Notes: a model not told the origin generated them from the sequence alone. A stretch of 48,221 bases of DNA from Vibrio ouci (GCF_004551525.1 NZ_SATR01000035.1:256-48476); one strand, 5' to 3'. Counted from the stretch's first letter, positions 34,302 to 43,199 are shown. A program made the numbers and translations.

Positions 34302-35207
34302 ATGTCAACGGCTACGGGATTACTAAAAAAAGGAAGTTTTAAGTTTCCGTTAACCGAATCATTGCTGCTGTTAGTAGCGGTATTTTGGGGAACAAGCTAC
34401 GGCTTAACAAAGAGTGCATTGGTTTATACAAGTGTGCTGGTATTCATTTCGATTCGTTTCTCGATCACTTTTCTATGTATGCTACCTGTAGTGATCCGAG
34501 ACTTTCGCCGAGGGTTAAATAAAGACTGGAAGATCGCCATACCGACCGGATTTATACTCTCGGCGATTTTTTTCTGTGAAGTGTTTGGGGTCTCACAGAC
34601 CTCTGCATCGAATGCCGCGTTTTTAATCAGCTTGTCTGTCATCTTGACCGCGTTTGCCGAGCTAATCATTAATAAGAAGCGCGTAAGCAATACTCTGTGG
34701 CTGCTCACTTTGTGTAGTGTTGTGGGGGTGTTGATGCTGACCAGTAATCAAGGCATTGAGTTATCATTGAATACCGGTGATTACTTTATTCTAGCGGCGG
34801 CTTTATTACGTGCGTTGATGGTCACGCTAACTAAGCGCTTTACGGAAGGAAAAGAGATCACCACCAGTACGCTGACGTCATTGCAGTCGTTAGTCGTTGC
34901 CTCTGTCGCGATTGTTTGTGCGGTGACTTACTTACCAGCAGCAGAATTCGTTATTCCTACCAGTACCGAATTTTGGATTACTGTGGCTTACTTGGTTCTG
35001 TTCTGTACTCTGTTTGCCTTTTACGTGCAAAACTACGCAGTACGCCACACATCGCCAACGCGAGTTTCACTATTGATGGGCAGTGAACCTTTATTCGGGG
35101 CCATATTTGCCATGGTTTGGTTACAAGAATCGCTCAGCGTTGTGCAAGTTATCGGTGGGGCATTGATCTTGTTTAGTGTGATAGTGACCTCAACCAAAGA
35201 ATCGTAA
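34302..35207 (+). CDS. EamA/DMT-family exporter
   Basis: 301 residues, ten membrane helices in two EamA repeats (VAVFWGTSYGLTKSAL at the start; LMGSEPLFGAIFAMVWLQE in the second half). AGGAG precedes the ATG. It starts 1 bp after the dioxygenase stop. Relatives such as RhtA and YdeD export amino acids and their derivatives, so it probably exports the cassette's product. A terminator closes the operon. Confidence 0.85.
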   Translation: MSTATGLLKKGSFKFPLTESLLLLVAVFWGTSYGLTKSALVYTSVLVFISIRFSITFLCMLPVVIRDFRRGLNKDWKIAIPTGFILSAIFFCEVFGVSQTSASNAAFLISLSVILTAFAELIINKKRVSNTLWLLTLCSVVGVLMLTSNQGIELSLNTGDYFILAAALLRALMVTLTKRFTEGKEITTSTLTSLQSLVVASVAIVCAVTYLPAAEFVIPTSTEFWITVAYLVLFCTLFAFYVQNYAVRHTSPTRVSLLMGSEPLFGAIFAMVWLQESLSVVQVIGGALILFSVIVTSTKES

Positions 35208-35212
35208 AACTG

Positions 35213-35239
35213 AAAGCGGGCTCAATAGAGCCCGCTTTT
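35213..35239. terminator. Terminator after the ligase/hydroxylase/exporter cassette
   Basis: AAAGCGGGCTC and GAGCCCGCTTT pair across AATA, with T-rich flank. Shared with the convergent gene at 35249. Confidence 0.92.
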
Positions 35240-35248
35240 AGTTTCGAA

Positions 35249-35911
35249 TTATTGAATATTGATTTTATGCCCTAAGTGCGTGATTTGAGTAGACGCATAA
35301 CCCAGTGTCACCGCTTCAAATTGCTGACTTAGATCTTTAGCGTGCTTAGCGTCTTTGGCAAGAAACGACACCGAGTAGATTGGTCGTACTACGCCATTGC
35401 CTAGTTTCTGCGTATCTAGGTAAGATGCAGTGACAAGCCCCGCCTGATTTAAGCTGATGACACGTTGTAAGTCGATTGCGAGCACACGATCCATCTCTAG
35501 CGCTTCAATGCCTTCCTTCCAAGTGATTGTCACACCATAGTTGTTGTACACCGGTGTGTTATCTAGCCATTTCGCTCCCATAGGCTGGATATCGGCGATT
35601 TTTACCAACTCTTTCTTGTATAAAGGAAGATCTTTTAGTTTGTTGCTCACCTCTTGCTGGTTATCGGCTTCAATCACAAAACGAAGCATCTGTACTGAGC
35701 GGCCATCGATCTCTGAGTGGTAAACAAACATATCTTTTATTTCCCCTTTCTCGATCAGTTCGCCAAAGGCGGCTTTTTGTTCTGGCATGGTATCTAACAC
35801 TTGCTGAGCGTCGTTGGTGTTCCAAGCTAGCTCGACGCCAAAATCAGCGGCAGTTGCGATAGTAGTGGTAAAGAGTGATGCGATAAGTGCAGCGAAAGTG
35901 AATGTTTTCAT
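35249..35911 (-). CDS. Exported protein with two tandem ferredoxin-like domains, unknown
   Basis: 220 residues. A signal peptide (MKTFTFAALIASLFTTTIATA) is followed by two similar alpha/beta halves of ~95 residues, each beginning with a beta strand (FGVELAWN; YGVTITWK) and containing a long helix, of dimeric alpha-beta-barrel (YciI/muconolactone-isomerase) appearance. So it may be a fused dimer in the periplasm. No catalytic motif is clear. It lies downstream of cytochrome c' on the same strand, likely one operon. Confidence 0.65.
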   Translation of the reverse strand: MKTFTFAALIASLFTTTIATAADFGVELAWNTNDAQQVLDTMPEQKAAFGELIEKGEIKDMFVYHSEIDGRSVQMLRFVIEADNQQEVSNKLKDLPLYKKELVKIADIQPMGAKWLDNTPVYNNYGVTITWKEGIEALEMDRVLAIDLQRVISLNQAGLVTASYLDTQKLGNGVVRPIYSVSFLAKDAKHAKDLSQQFEAVTLGYASTQITHLGHKINIQ

Positions 35912-35958
35912 AATTGTTTCCTATGTTATTGATGGCTGAATCTATGTGTGCTTGGTGG

Positions 35959-36384
35959 TTACCAACGCGAACGGTAACTGCGATGGCAACTGCCGCATGT
36001 GTCTTGTGCTCTCTCTAACCCAATTTCTGCTGATGAATAGTCTTGAGCCAAACTAGCTTGATAGAGAGTTTGAAAACTGTCGTCCATCTGCTTAAGCAGT
36101 CGTTGAAACTTGTCTGGGGAGCTCCAAACGGATGCTTTAGCTTTACTGTTTTCTTGACTGCCTTGAGGAAAGAGTGACAGCAAGGCATGGCTATGACTTT
36201 TTAATGATTCACTGTTGTCAGTAATAAGTGGCCAGTTGATATCGGATTTGCTTAAGGCTTTTTCAGTTTGTTTCGCGAGTGAGTCAATGTCATTGAACGC
36301 AGATTGGCGTTGTTCGATGACGCTTTGTTGAGCAAATACGCATAGAGGCAAAGCAGCAAGTAGAGTGGTTAGGGTCTTTTTCAC
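35959..36384 (-). CDS. Periplasmic cytochrome c' (c-type, C-terminal heme)
   Basis: About 141 residues from GTG 36384, which begins a normal signal peptide (VKKTLTTLLAALPLCVFA). A longer frame to 36471 would put unlikely residues before it. The four-helix cytochrome c' pattern ends with the heme motif CGSCH in TCGSCHRSYRSRW. Cytochromes c' bind NO, CO or pass electrons. It is divergent from a cytochrome b561 and a MarR regulator across a 48-bp palindrome; b561 could be its membrane partner. Confidence 0.85.
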   Translation of the reverse strand: MKKTLTTLLAALPLCVFAQQSVIEQRQSAFNDIDSLAKQTEKALSKSDINWPLITDNSESLKSHSHALLSLFPQGSQENSKAKASVWSSPDKFQRLLKQMDDSFQTLYQASLAQDYSSAEIGLERAQDTCGSCHRSYRSRW

Positions 36385-36441
36385 GTTTGTTATCCCGTTC
36401 GGTTGTTTGATCAACTGAGGATCATTCCTCGTCGTTGAAGT

Positions 36442-36489
36442 TAATTTACACAGCAATAGTTGCAATTGCAACTATTGCTGTGTAAATTA
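36442..36489. promoter_or_regulatory. Perfect 48-bp palindrome in the divergent cytochrome promoter region
   Basis: Each 24-bp arm is the exact reverse complement of the other, centred at 36465/36466 on TTGCAATTGCAA. The arms contain TAGTTGCAA and TTACACAGCAATA. It has no T run in either direction that would make it a terminator. It lies 40 bp before the b561 start and ~58 bp from the cytochrome c' start. The natural reading is a regulator operator, probably for the MarR protein at 37180. Confidence 0.8.
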
Positions 36490-36529
36490 TTGCAAATCGA
36501 TTGAAATGAATGAAACAAGAGAGTAAGAA

Positions 36530-37156
36530 ATGAAAGTATGGGATTTAGCGACACGCCTTTATCATTGGGTTCAAGCAGGACTATTTGTTGGGTTGATGGC
36601 GAGCGGATTTAGTGGAAATGGTCCACATGTTCAACTGGGCTTAGCCTTATTCACGCTGCTAGTGTGGCGAATTGTTTGGGGAGTCATTGGCAGTGAAACC
36701 AGTCGTTTTCGCCAATTTGTACGTTCACCAAAGACGGTAGTGCTCTACTTATTAGGACGCCAACCTGAAGCTACAGGGCACAACCCAGCAGGTGGTTGGA
36801 TGGTGATGATCATGATCAGTGCTTTGTTGCTGCAATGTATTTCGGGTCTTGCCTTAGCAGGATTGTTAGATGGTCTTCCATTGGCACAATATTGGTTAAC
36901 TGATGGTTTGTTTAGTGCTTTAGAGTCCATCCACTTTGGTTTAGTGAATCTGCTTCCTGCCATGATTGGGTTACATGTTGGTGCAGTGTTGTTTTATAAA
37001 CTGCGTGGTAAGCCACTGACCAAAGCGATGATCACTGGTATACAAGTTCGCCTAACTGATGGTGTGTCGGTAAAATTTGTGTCGCAACTGCGTGCATTGT
37101 TGATGCTTGTTGTGAGCGCATCAGTTACCATGGCAATAATTGCATTTTCATCTTAG
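36530..37156 (+). CDS. Cytochrome b561-family diheme membrane protein
   Basis: 208 residues, about five membrane helices. It begins KVWDLATRLYHWVQAGLF with a heme-type histidine, and later histidines occur in ESIHFGLVN and GLHVGAVLFY, as in cytochrome b/b6-type (hydrogenase or b561) proteins. It could carry electrons from the quinone pool to the periplasmic cytochrome c'. A MarR regulator follows 24 bp downstream (its frame even overlaps upstream). Confidence 0.82.
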   Translation: MKVWDLATRLYHWVQAGLFVGLMASGFSGNGPHVQLGLALFTLLVWRIVWGVIGSETSRFRQFVRSPKTVVLYLLGRQPEATGHNPAGGWMVMIMISALLLQCISGLALAGLLDGLPLAQYWLTDGLFSALESIHFGLVNLLPAMIGLHVGAVLFYKLRGKPLTKAMITGIQVRLTDGVSVKFVSQLRALLMLVVSASVTMAIIAFSS

Positions 37157-37179
37157 TGAAACGGAAGGTGAGTATTACC

Positions 37180-37608
37180 ATGAGTCACGATTTTGATAGA
37201 CAAACGAGCTTTGGCTGGTTGATTAACGTTTTAGCGCTTGACGCATCCAAACTCTTTGATAAAGAGCTTAAAAAACACGGCTTGACCCTCGCATTATGGC
37301 CAACTTTGATGTGCTTATGGGAAGAAGAAGGGGTGACTCAACGTGATATCGCCAAGAAATCCAAAGTCGAAAACTCCACAACGACACGCACTCTAGATAA
37401 GTTGGAAAAGCTCGGCTTAGTAGAGCGTCAAGCTGACCCAACAAGTCGCCGTTCTTTCCGTATTTACCTGACAGATGAGGGCCGAGCACTTAAAAATGAA
37501 CTTATCCCTATTCCAGCAGGAGTTAACAAACAGTATCTCAGTGTCTTAGAGTCTAGTGAGCAGAAAGAATTGATTCGCCTACTGCAGAAATTGGTGAGCC
37601 AAGTTTAA
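37180..37608 (+). CDS. MarR-family regulator
   Basis: About 142 residues. Winged-helix core: LWPTLMCLWEEEGVTQRDIAKKSKVENSTTTRTLDKLEKLGLVER, then the basic DPTSRRSFRIYLT wing. ATG 37180 was chosen because AAGGTGAG precedes it; a GTG at 37156 is also in frame. It is cotranscribed with the cytochrome b561 gene. Binding of the 48-bp palindrome upstream would make it an autoregulator of both divergent units. Ligand unknown. Confidence 0.85.
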   Translation: MSHDFDRQTSFGWLINVLALDASKLFDKELKKHGLTLALWPTLMCLWEEEGVTQRDIAKKSKVENSTTTRTLDKLEKLGLVERQADPTSRRSFRIYLTDEGRALKNELIPIPAGVNKQYLSVLESSEQKELIRLLQKLVSQV

Positions 37609-37793
37609 TCTTCACTTCCCGTTGAGAATATTAACTCAATAATTAAACCTTTATTTAACCATTCGTTTACCAATTCAGGGGCATATATTGTGTCCCTGAT
37701 CTCATATCTCCATTCTATTTTTATATTAGTCACACATTTTGTATGGGAAAAATAGCTTCCCTTGTTTGTCTCATTCTATTTATAGGAAAATTA

Positions 37794-37817
37794 TCCCATA
37801 AGAACTTTCTTATGGGA
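37794..37817. promoter_or_regulatory. Inverted repeat just before the RpiR gene, likely operator
   Basis: TCCCATAAGAA (37794-37804) and TTCTTATGGGA (37807-37817) are a perfect 11-bp inverted repeat with a 2-bp centre, ending 7 bp before the ATG. TATGGGAAAA recurs near 37742. It probably serves autoregulation of the RpiR protein. Confidence 0.6.
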
Positions 37818-37824
37818 AAACGGG

Positions 37825-38679
37825 ATGAATAAAAAGCAGTTTGGAGAGCAGGTCAATCAACTGGGGCCACTAAGTGGTGCCGAGCAGTTGATCGTTCGCT
37901 ACTTTAGTAACAGTTATACTGTGCTCCCTTTTGCCAAAATCGACGAGCTCTGTAAGCAAGTCGGTGTCGGCAAAGCGACCCTTGGAAGGTTCCTTAACCG
38001 ACTTGGATTTAGCGGCTTTATTGAATTTAAAAAGTGTGTTTCTGATGATTTAGTTCAAGAGTTATCAACCCCAATAGACAGGTGCATGAGTGGTCAGGTA
38101 GAAAGCCAGTCAGGTTGTCTTATAACTAAGCACTATCAAGAGGTTAAGTCTAATCTAGAAGGTACGTTTAATCAGCTATCTCATCAAGACTTTCAAAGTA
38201 CCATCGACGCATTTACCGACCCGAGAGGTAAGCTCTATGTTATCGGTAGTGCGTCGGCGGAGGCGTTGGCGAACTATTTCTACCTTCTTGCTCGCTACTT
38301 GCGCAAAGACGTCGTTCTTATCAAAGCAGACCCTTCCACACTGCCGCATCAACTGGTCGATGTCACCGAAAATGATACGCTCTTTGCGATCTCATACCAT
38401 CGCTACTCCAATATTACATTACGTCTCGCTAAGTGGTTCAAAGAACATGGCGGAGAAGTAGTCGTGCTTACCGATCAGGCAGTTAACCCATTTGTATCCT
38501 ACGCAGACATATTATTTTCAGTAGAAAGTCAGAGCGAAGGGATATTTAACAACCGAACATCTGGCCTATTTTTAATTGAAGCTTTTATTAAAGGTATGTC
38601 AAACGTAGAAAATAAAGAAGATAGATTTTCAAGGATAGAAAAAACATTTGGAGATTTTGATTTCTTTAAAACTAACTAG
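37825..38679 (+). CDS. MurR/RpiR-family regulator
   Basis: 284 residues. N-terminal helix-turn-helix domain (~1-80: YFSNSYTVLPFAKIDELCKQVGVGKATLGRFL), then a SIS domain (~125-265: KLYVIGSASAEALANYFYLLARYL, LFAISYHRYSNITLRLAKW). RpiR proteins sense sugar phosphates or related metabolites. Here it heads the DcuC-PepT-PepE genes, which suggests control of peptide or dicarboxylate use. Confidence 0.88.
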   Translation: MNKKQFGEQVNQLGPLSGAEQLIVRYFSNSYTVLPFAKIDELCKQVGVGKATLGRFLNRLGFSGFIEFKKCVSDDLVQELSTPIDRCMSGQVESQSGCLITKHYQEVKSNLEGTFNQLSHQDFQSTIDAFTDPRGKLYVIGSASAEALANYFYLLARYLRKDVVLIKADPSTLPHQLVDVTENDTLFAISYHRYSNITLRLAKWFKEHGGEVVVLTDQAVNPFVSYADILFSVESQSEGIFNNRTSGLFLIEAFIKGMSNVENKEDRFSRIEKTFGDFDFFKTN

Positions 38680-38725
38680 CTTATAAATAAATTTAAATTC
38701 TGAGCCCTATTATTCGAGGTGTAAT

Positions 38726-40087
38726 ATGATTACTTACCTAGCGATTCCTATTATCTTTTTTGTCGGGTATTTTATAATTAAAAAATACAATACTCAGTCC
38801 GTTCTATTACTGGCAGGTCTTTTGATGATTGCCTTAGGCGTGCTTACAGGTCACGAAGACTTCATGCCGAAAGGAGGCAAACCAACCGGTTCGGTTATTG
38901 TCGATTTCTTTGAAGTTATTAAAGTCATTTCCTCCTCAACGTTAGCGAAGCTAGGCCTAATTATTATGGCTGTTGGTGGTTTCTCTAAGTATATGAGTCA
39001 TATTGGCGCCGCGAATGCGATGGTGAAAATTGCCACTAAGCCGCTATCACATATAAAGAACCCATACCTTGTTTTGGCTATGGCGTATATCACGGGTCAG
39101 TTGATTAATATCTTTATTCCTAGTGCAACAGGTTTGGCATTACTACTATTAGTGGCGATGTACCCAGTATTAGTCGGTGTAGGTTGTAATCCAGCGGCAG
39201 CAGCAGCGGTTGTTGCAACAACAGGATGTTTGGACTTAGGTCCAGCGTCTTCGGCGGCGAATAAAGCCGCAGAAGTGGCGGGCATTGATGTGGCGACTTA
39301 CTTCATCAGTTACCAGATGATTGTTGCCGGTGTTGCTATGTTCGTTATTGCCGCATTGCACTTTGTTTGTCAGAGATATTTTGACCGTAAAGATGCAGAA
39401 AATGGCGTTGAGCATGACTTTAACTTAGAGATGAAAGATCAGCGAGAAGTACCAAAATGGTTTGCGATTTTGCCTGTGCTACCTCTTCTATTACTTCTGA
39501 CCTTCAGCAAATTCGCCATCACTAGCATTCAGATGAACGTGGTTACCGCTATGTTTATCGCCTTATTTGTCTCTATGGTTGCAGACTACATTGTGACTCG
39601 TGACGGTAAGTCAGTAGCGGCTTCTCTTAAGGTTTACCTTGATGGTATGGGCGCAGTATTTGCGAGTGTGGTGAGCTTGATCATCTCTGCACAAGTATTT
39701 GTAACGGGCTTAAAATCTATTGGCTTTATCTCAATGTTACTTAACTCAGCGTCTAGCCTTGGCTTTGGTTACTTAGCAATGGTGTTAGTGCTAGTGTTGA
39801 TTATCACGGTCGTGACCTTGCTATCAGGTTCAGGTAATGCGTCGTTTTTTAGCTTCTCTAACTTAGCGCCGGATGTGGCAGGCCAAGTTGGTGCGTCGGT
39901 TGCGGCGGTTGCTTTACCTATGCAGCTAGCCTCTGGTTTGATGCGCTCAGCTTCTCCGGTTGCAGGGGTAGTGATTGCATGTGCTGGCGTTGCGAACGTC
40001 TCGCCAATTGAGTTGGCAAAACGTACCGCAATTCCGATGCTAGGTGGTCTAGCGACGGTGTTAGTCGTTTCTCAGATGTTGGCGTAA
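38726..40087 (+). CDS. dcuC: DcuC-family anaerobic C4-dicarboxylate transporter
   Basis: 453 residues, about 12-14 membrane helices; signature stretches GKPTGSVIVDFFEVIKVIS, TGLALLLLVAMYPVL and LLSGSGNASFFSFSNLAP. DcuC proteins exchange or export C4 dicarboxylates, typically succinate efflux in anaerobic growth. Its place between an RpiR regulator and two peptidases suggests that it handles aspartate- or peptide-derived acids. 12 bp before pepT. Confidence 0.87.
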   Translation: MITYLAIPIIFFVGYFIIKKYNTQSVLLLAGLLMIALGVLTGHEDFMPKGGKPTGSVIVDFFEVIKVISSSTLAKLGLIIMAVGGFSKYMSHIGAANAMVKIATKPLSHIKNPYLVLAMAYITGQLINIFIPSATGLALLLLVAMYPVLVGVGCNPAAAAAVVATTGCLDLGPASSAANKAAEVAGIDVATYFISYQMIVAGVAMFVIAALHFVCQRYFDRKDAENGVEHDFNLEMKDQREVPKWFAILPVLPLLLLLTFSKFAITSIQMNVVTAMFIALFVSMVADYIVTRDGKSVAASLKVYLDGMGAVFASVVSLIISAQVFVTGLKSIGFISMLLNSASSLGFGYLAMVLVLVLIITVVTLLSGSGNASFFSFSNLAPDVAGQVGASVAAVALPMQLASGLMRSASPVAGVVIACAGVANVSPIELAKRTAIPMLGGLATVLVVSQMLA

Positions 40088-40099
40088 CAGGAAAGGATT

Positions 40100-41335
40100 A
40101 TGGATATTGTTGAACGCTTTTTAAGCTATACCAAAATTAATACCACTACCGATAGGGAGAAGGGTGCTGCGGGCATCATGCCTTCTTCCTCAGGGCAAAT
40201 GGTGCTGGCAAAACAACTTGAGCAGGAACTGCTTTCATTTGGCCTAGAAGATGTTCAGGTTAATGAGAAAGCAATTGTCACTGCCACACTGCCAGCCAAT
40301 GTTGATGTACACACGCCGACGGTTGCCTTTTTCGCCCACCTTGATACCAGTGCTGAGCAAAAAGCCGATACCAATGCAAAGATTGCGACTCACAGTAGTG
40401 ACTCGATTTGTTTGAATGAAGAACTGGGTATTCACTTAACCGAAAAAGCGTTTCCAGAGCTTGCCCAATACCGCGGGCAAGAGATTTTAGTGACTGATGG
40501 GACTAGCTTGTTGGGGGCGGATGACAAAGCGGCGATCGCATCCATCATGGATATGTTGCAATACTTCACAGCGAATCCTGATGTTCCACATGGACCGGTA
40601 AAAGTGGCATTCCTGCCTGATGAAGAGCAAGGCCTTCGAGGAGCTAAAGCCTTTGACGTAGAGAGTTTCGGCGCCGATTTTGGTTACACACTCGATTGCT
40701 GTGGTATTGGCGAATTTGTGTGTGAGAACTGGAATGCGGGTAATGCTGTGGTGACGTTTACTGGGCAGTCCGCGCATCCGATGTCAGCCAAAGGGAAACT
40801 GAAAAACTCGTTACTGATGGCCCACAAATTTATTGCTATGTTGCCTGCGGGTGAAGCGCCTGAGTATACCGAAAACAGAGAAGGGTACTACTGGGTTAAA
40901 GAGCTATCAGGAAACAGTGCGAAAACCATACTTAAGCTTGATATTCGTGACTTTTGCCTAGAGGGTTACAATAAGCGCATGGCTTTCCTTGGTCGATTGG
41001 CACAACAGATGAACGACCTTTATGGCGGCGTAGAGATTGAATTGAGTGATCGCTATGAAAATGTCGCTAATAGTTTGCAAGGTAGTAACCGCTACCCGAT
41101 TGATATTGCTCAGCAAGCTTATCAAGATTGCGACATAGAGATGCGTCAAATACCGATGAGAGGTGGTTATGATGGGGCGGTACTTTCACAGAAAGGGTTA
41201 CCTTGTCCTAACCTCTTTACCGGTGCTCATAATTTTCATTCCATCTACGAGTATTTGCCGGTGAATTCACTAAGAGCCGCCAGCGAGGTCGTACAGAAAA
41301 TCGTATTAATTACACATAATAAATTCAGTCAGTAG
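40100..41335 (+). CDS. pepT: Tripeptide aminopeptidase PepT
   Basis: 411 residues, the PepT length. M20 metal ligands are visible: AFFAHLDTS, DGTSLLGADDKAA, LPDEEQGLRGAK (catalytic Glu then Zn-binding Glu), TLDCCG and GAHNFHSIYEY. PepT removes N-terminal residues from tripeptides. AGGAAAGGA precedes the ATG. It is in the operon with dcuC and pepE. Confidence 0.93.
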   Translation: MDIVERFLSYTKINTTTDREKGAAGIMPSSSGQMVLAKQLEQELLSFGLEDVQVNEKAIVTATLPANVDVHTPTVAFFAHLDTSAEQKADTNAKIATHSSDSICLNEELGIHLTEKAFPELAQYRGQEILVTDGTSLLGADDKAAIASIMDMLQYFTANPDVPHGPVKVAFLPDEEQGLRGAKAFDVESFGADFGYTLDCCGIGEFVCENWNAGNAVVTFTGQSAHPMSAKGKLKNSLLMAHKFIAMLPAGEAPEYTENREGYYWVKELSGNSAKTILKLDIRDFCLEGYNKRMAFLGRLAQQMNDLYGGVEIELSDRYENVANSLQGSNRYPIDIAQQAYQDCDIEMRQIPMRGGYDGAVLSQKGLPCPNLFTGAHNFHSIYEYLPVNSLRAASEVVQKIVLITHNKFSQ

Positions 41336-41346
41336 CAGGTAATACT

Positions 41347-42078
41347 ATGAATGTAATGCTTTTTAGTAATGGCAAAATTGCGGGAAACACTCAAATTTTA
41401 GAATACGGCTTTGAGTGGATTGCGCCAATGATCGAAAAGACTCAAGCGAAGAAACTGGTTTTCATTCCTTATGCGGTTATCCGCGGAAGTTACGACGAAA
41501 GAACAGAGCAAGTTCAGCAGTCATTTGCTCAATTTGATTGTGAGATTGTTGGTATCCATACCTGTGATAACCCAGTCAAAGCGATAGAAGAAGCGGATGG
41601 TGTTGTCATCAGTGGCGGAAATACGTGGGTACTTAACAGAACGTTACATGACAATGGTCTTATCGCCGCGATTCGTAAAGCAGTGCTGAAGCAAGACAAA
41701 CTTTTCATTGGCTGGAGTGCAGGGACCAACGTTGCGACACCAACAATTCGAACCACCAATGATATGCCAATTGTTAGTGCGGCTATTCTGCCAGCGCTGA
41801 ACTTGGTGCCATTCCAGATTAATCCTCACTATATTGATGGCTCTATTTCTGGTCACATGGGCGAAACTCGTGATGAACGTATTGAAGAGTTTTTGGTGAT
41901 GAACCCTACAGAAGTGGTGGTGGGTATTCCCGAAGGAACCATGTTGCAAGTAGAGGGAGATCAGTTAACTTACCATTCAGCGAACAGCAAACCTCTTAAA
42001 TTGTTCAGACATCAGAGCGAAGCCGTGACGTTTGCCCCTCAAGAGGACGTACAGTTTCTGATGGATGAGGGCATCTAG
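41347..42078 (+). CDS. pepE: Aspartyl dipeptidase PepE
   Basis: 243 residues of the S51 family. The nucleophile serine is in IGWSAGTNVA, the histidine in INPHYIDG, and the glycine-rich VVISGGNTWVLNR turn precedes them. PepE cleaves Asp-X dipeptides. Together with PepT and DcuC this releases aspartate from peptides, which can feed fumarate/succinate metabolism. 11 bp after pepT; a terminator follows. Confidence 0.93.
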   Translation: MNVMLFSNGKIAGNTQILEYGFEWIAPMIEKTQAKKLVFIPYAVIRGSYDERTEQVQQSFAQFDCEIVGIHTCDNPVKAIEEADGVVISGGNTWVLNRTLHDNGLIAAIRKAVLKQDKLFIGWSAGTNVATPTIRTTNDMPIVSAAILPALNLVPFQINPHYIDGSISGHMGETRDERIEEFLVMNPTEVVVGIPEGTMLQVEGDQLTYHSANSKPLKLFRHQSEAVTFAPQEDVQFLMDEGI

Positions 42079-42157
42079 TCATCACAAAAATGTTACGTTC
42101 ACTACTCAAGCACGCGAAGACAGTTTAAAGTAGCTTCAGCTTGTTAGAGATGATAAG

Positions 42158-42190
42158 AAAGGCGAGCCAATGTGCTCGCCTTTTGTTTTT
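42158..42190 (+). terminator. Terminator after pepE
   Basis: AAAGGCGAGC and GCTCGCCTTT pair across CAATGT, then a T-rich run. It closes the rpiR-dcuC-pepT-pepE unit. Confidence 0.93.
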
Positions 42191-42200
42191 GAGGATTACC

Positions 42201-43199
42201 ATGACCAAACCATTAAACGAATGCATTGTGCCTATGTACCCAACCATTCAAGCATTGGATGTGGATGCGCTTGAATCAGGGGAGCACAAATTTTGGTTTG
42301 CTGTTGCCACCGACGCGATTGGTCATCCACAAACCCTTCCTGTTCGAGTGTTTAAAGGCGCCAAACCGGGTAAGCGTATCGTGATCACCGCCGGTGTTCA
42401 TGGTGATGAGCAAAATGGCATTTTAAGCGCGCAGAAAATCGCACGCGAGCTTGAAGGGCAGGATATTTCAGGTTGTATCACGATAGTTCCTGCCGTGAAC
42501 TTATCGGGCATTGCTCGTCACAGTCGAGACTTTCACTCTGCTGCGCCAGATAGTTCATCAGCAAACCTAAACCGAATTTTTCCCGGCAATCCACAAGGGG
42601 ATGATGCCAGTCGTTATGCTCATAGCCTGTGGGAGAACCTACTCAAACCCAATGCAGACTTAGCCATTGATCTTCATTCTCAAACCAGTGGTAGCGCGTA
42701 TCCTTTGTATGCTTTTGCTGATTACCGAATTGAGGATGCGATTCGCATGGCGAGGCTTATTAACCCTGACGTTATTCTTAACGACCCTGGTGACCCTGGC
42801 ATTCTAGAAACTGTTTATAACCGCGCAGGTATTCCATCGATCACCATCGAGGTCGGCGTAGGTCGTTATACCGATCTAGAGATGGTAGAACGAGCGACCG
42901 CTGGGGTAATGAACGTCTTGCGTGACTATCAACTGCTTGAAGGTGACGTGATTACCGCTGAGCAAAACTGTGTTGAGGGCAATAGCATCACCAGTGTTAG
43001 AGCTGAGCAAGGCGGATTTGTGATTTGCCACGTTGAGTTAATGCAGTCCGTTGAAACCGGTCAGAAGCTCGCAACGCAATACAACAGTTTTGGTGATGAA
43101 ATTCAAACCTACTTTTCTCCTACGCAAGGTACAGTGATCAGTCACAATGTTGAATCGGTACGAGCTCCTGGATCGCTGGTGGTTCGACTGATTCATTAG
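42201..43199 (+). CDS. AstE/AspA-family zinc deacylase
   Basis: About 332 residues from ATG 42201 (GAGGATTACC before it; a longer frame starts at 42141 inside the terminator). Zinc ligands: VHGDEQNG (HxxE) and the later AIDLHSQTSG histidine; the catalytic part also has LNRIFPGNPQG and TIEVGVGR. The C-terminal ~75 residues form a beta domain (HVELMQSVETGQKLA). Related enzymes cut N-acyl or succinyl groups from aspartate or glutamate. The substrate could be N-acetyl- or N-succinyl-aspartate, matching the peptide/aspartate genes nearby. It has a separate transcript. Confidence 0.8.
   Translation: MTKPLNECIVPMYPTIQALDVDALESGEHKFWFAVATDAIGHPQTLPVRVFKGAKPGKRIVITAGVHGDEQNGILSAQKIARELEGQDISGCITIVPAVNLSGIARHSRDFHSAAPDSSSANLNRIFPGNPQGDDASRYAHSLWENLLKPNADLAIDLHSQTSGSAYPLYAFADYRIEDAIRMARLINPDVILNDPGDPGILETVYNRAGIPSITIEVGVGRYTDLEMVERATAGVMNVLRDYQLLEGDVITAEQNCVEGNSITSVRAEQGGFVICHVELMQSVETGQKLATQYNSFGDEIQTYFSPTQGTVISHNVESVRAPGSLVVRLIH

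Noticed and set aside
36442..36489. Palindrome as a terminator
   Set aside because: It lies between two divergent starts and has no T run on either side.
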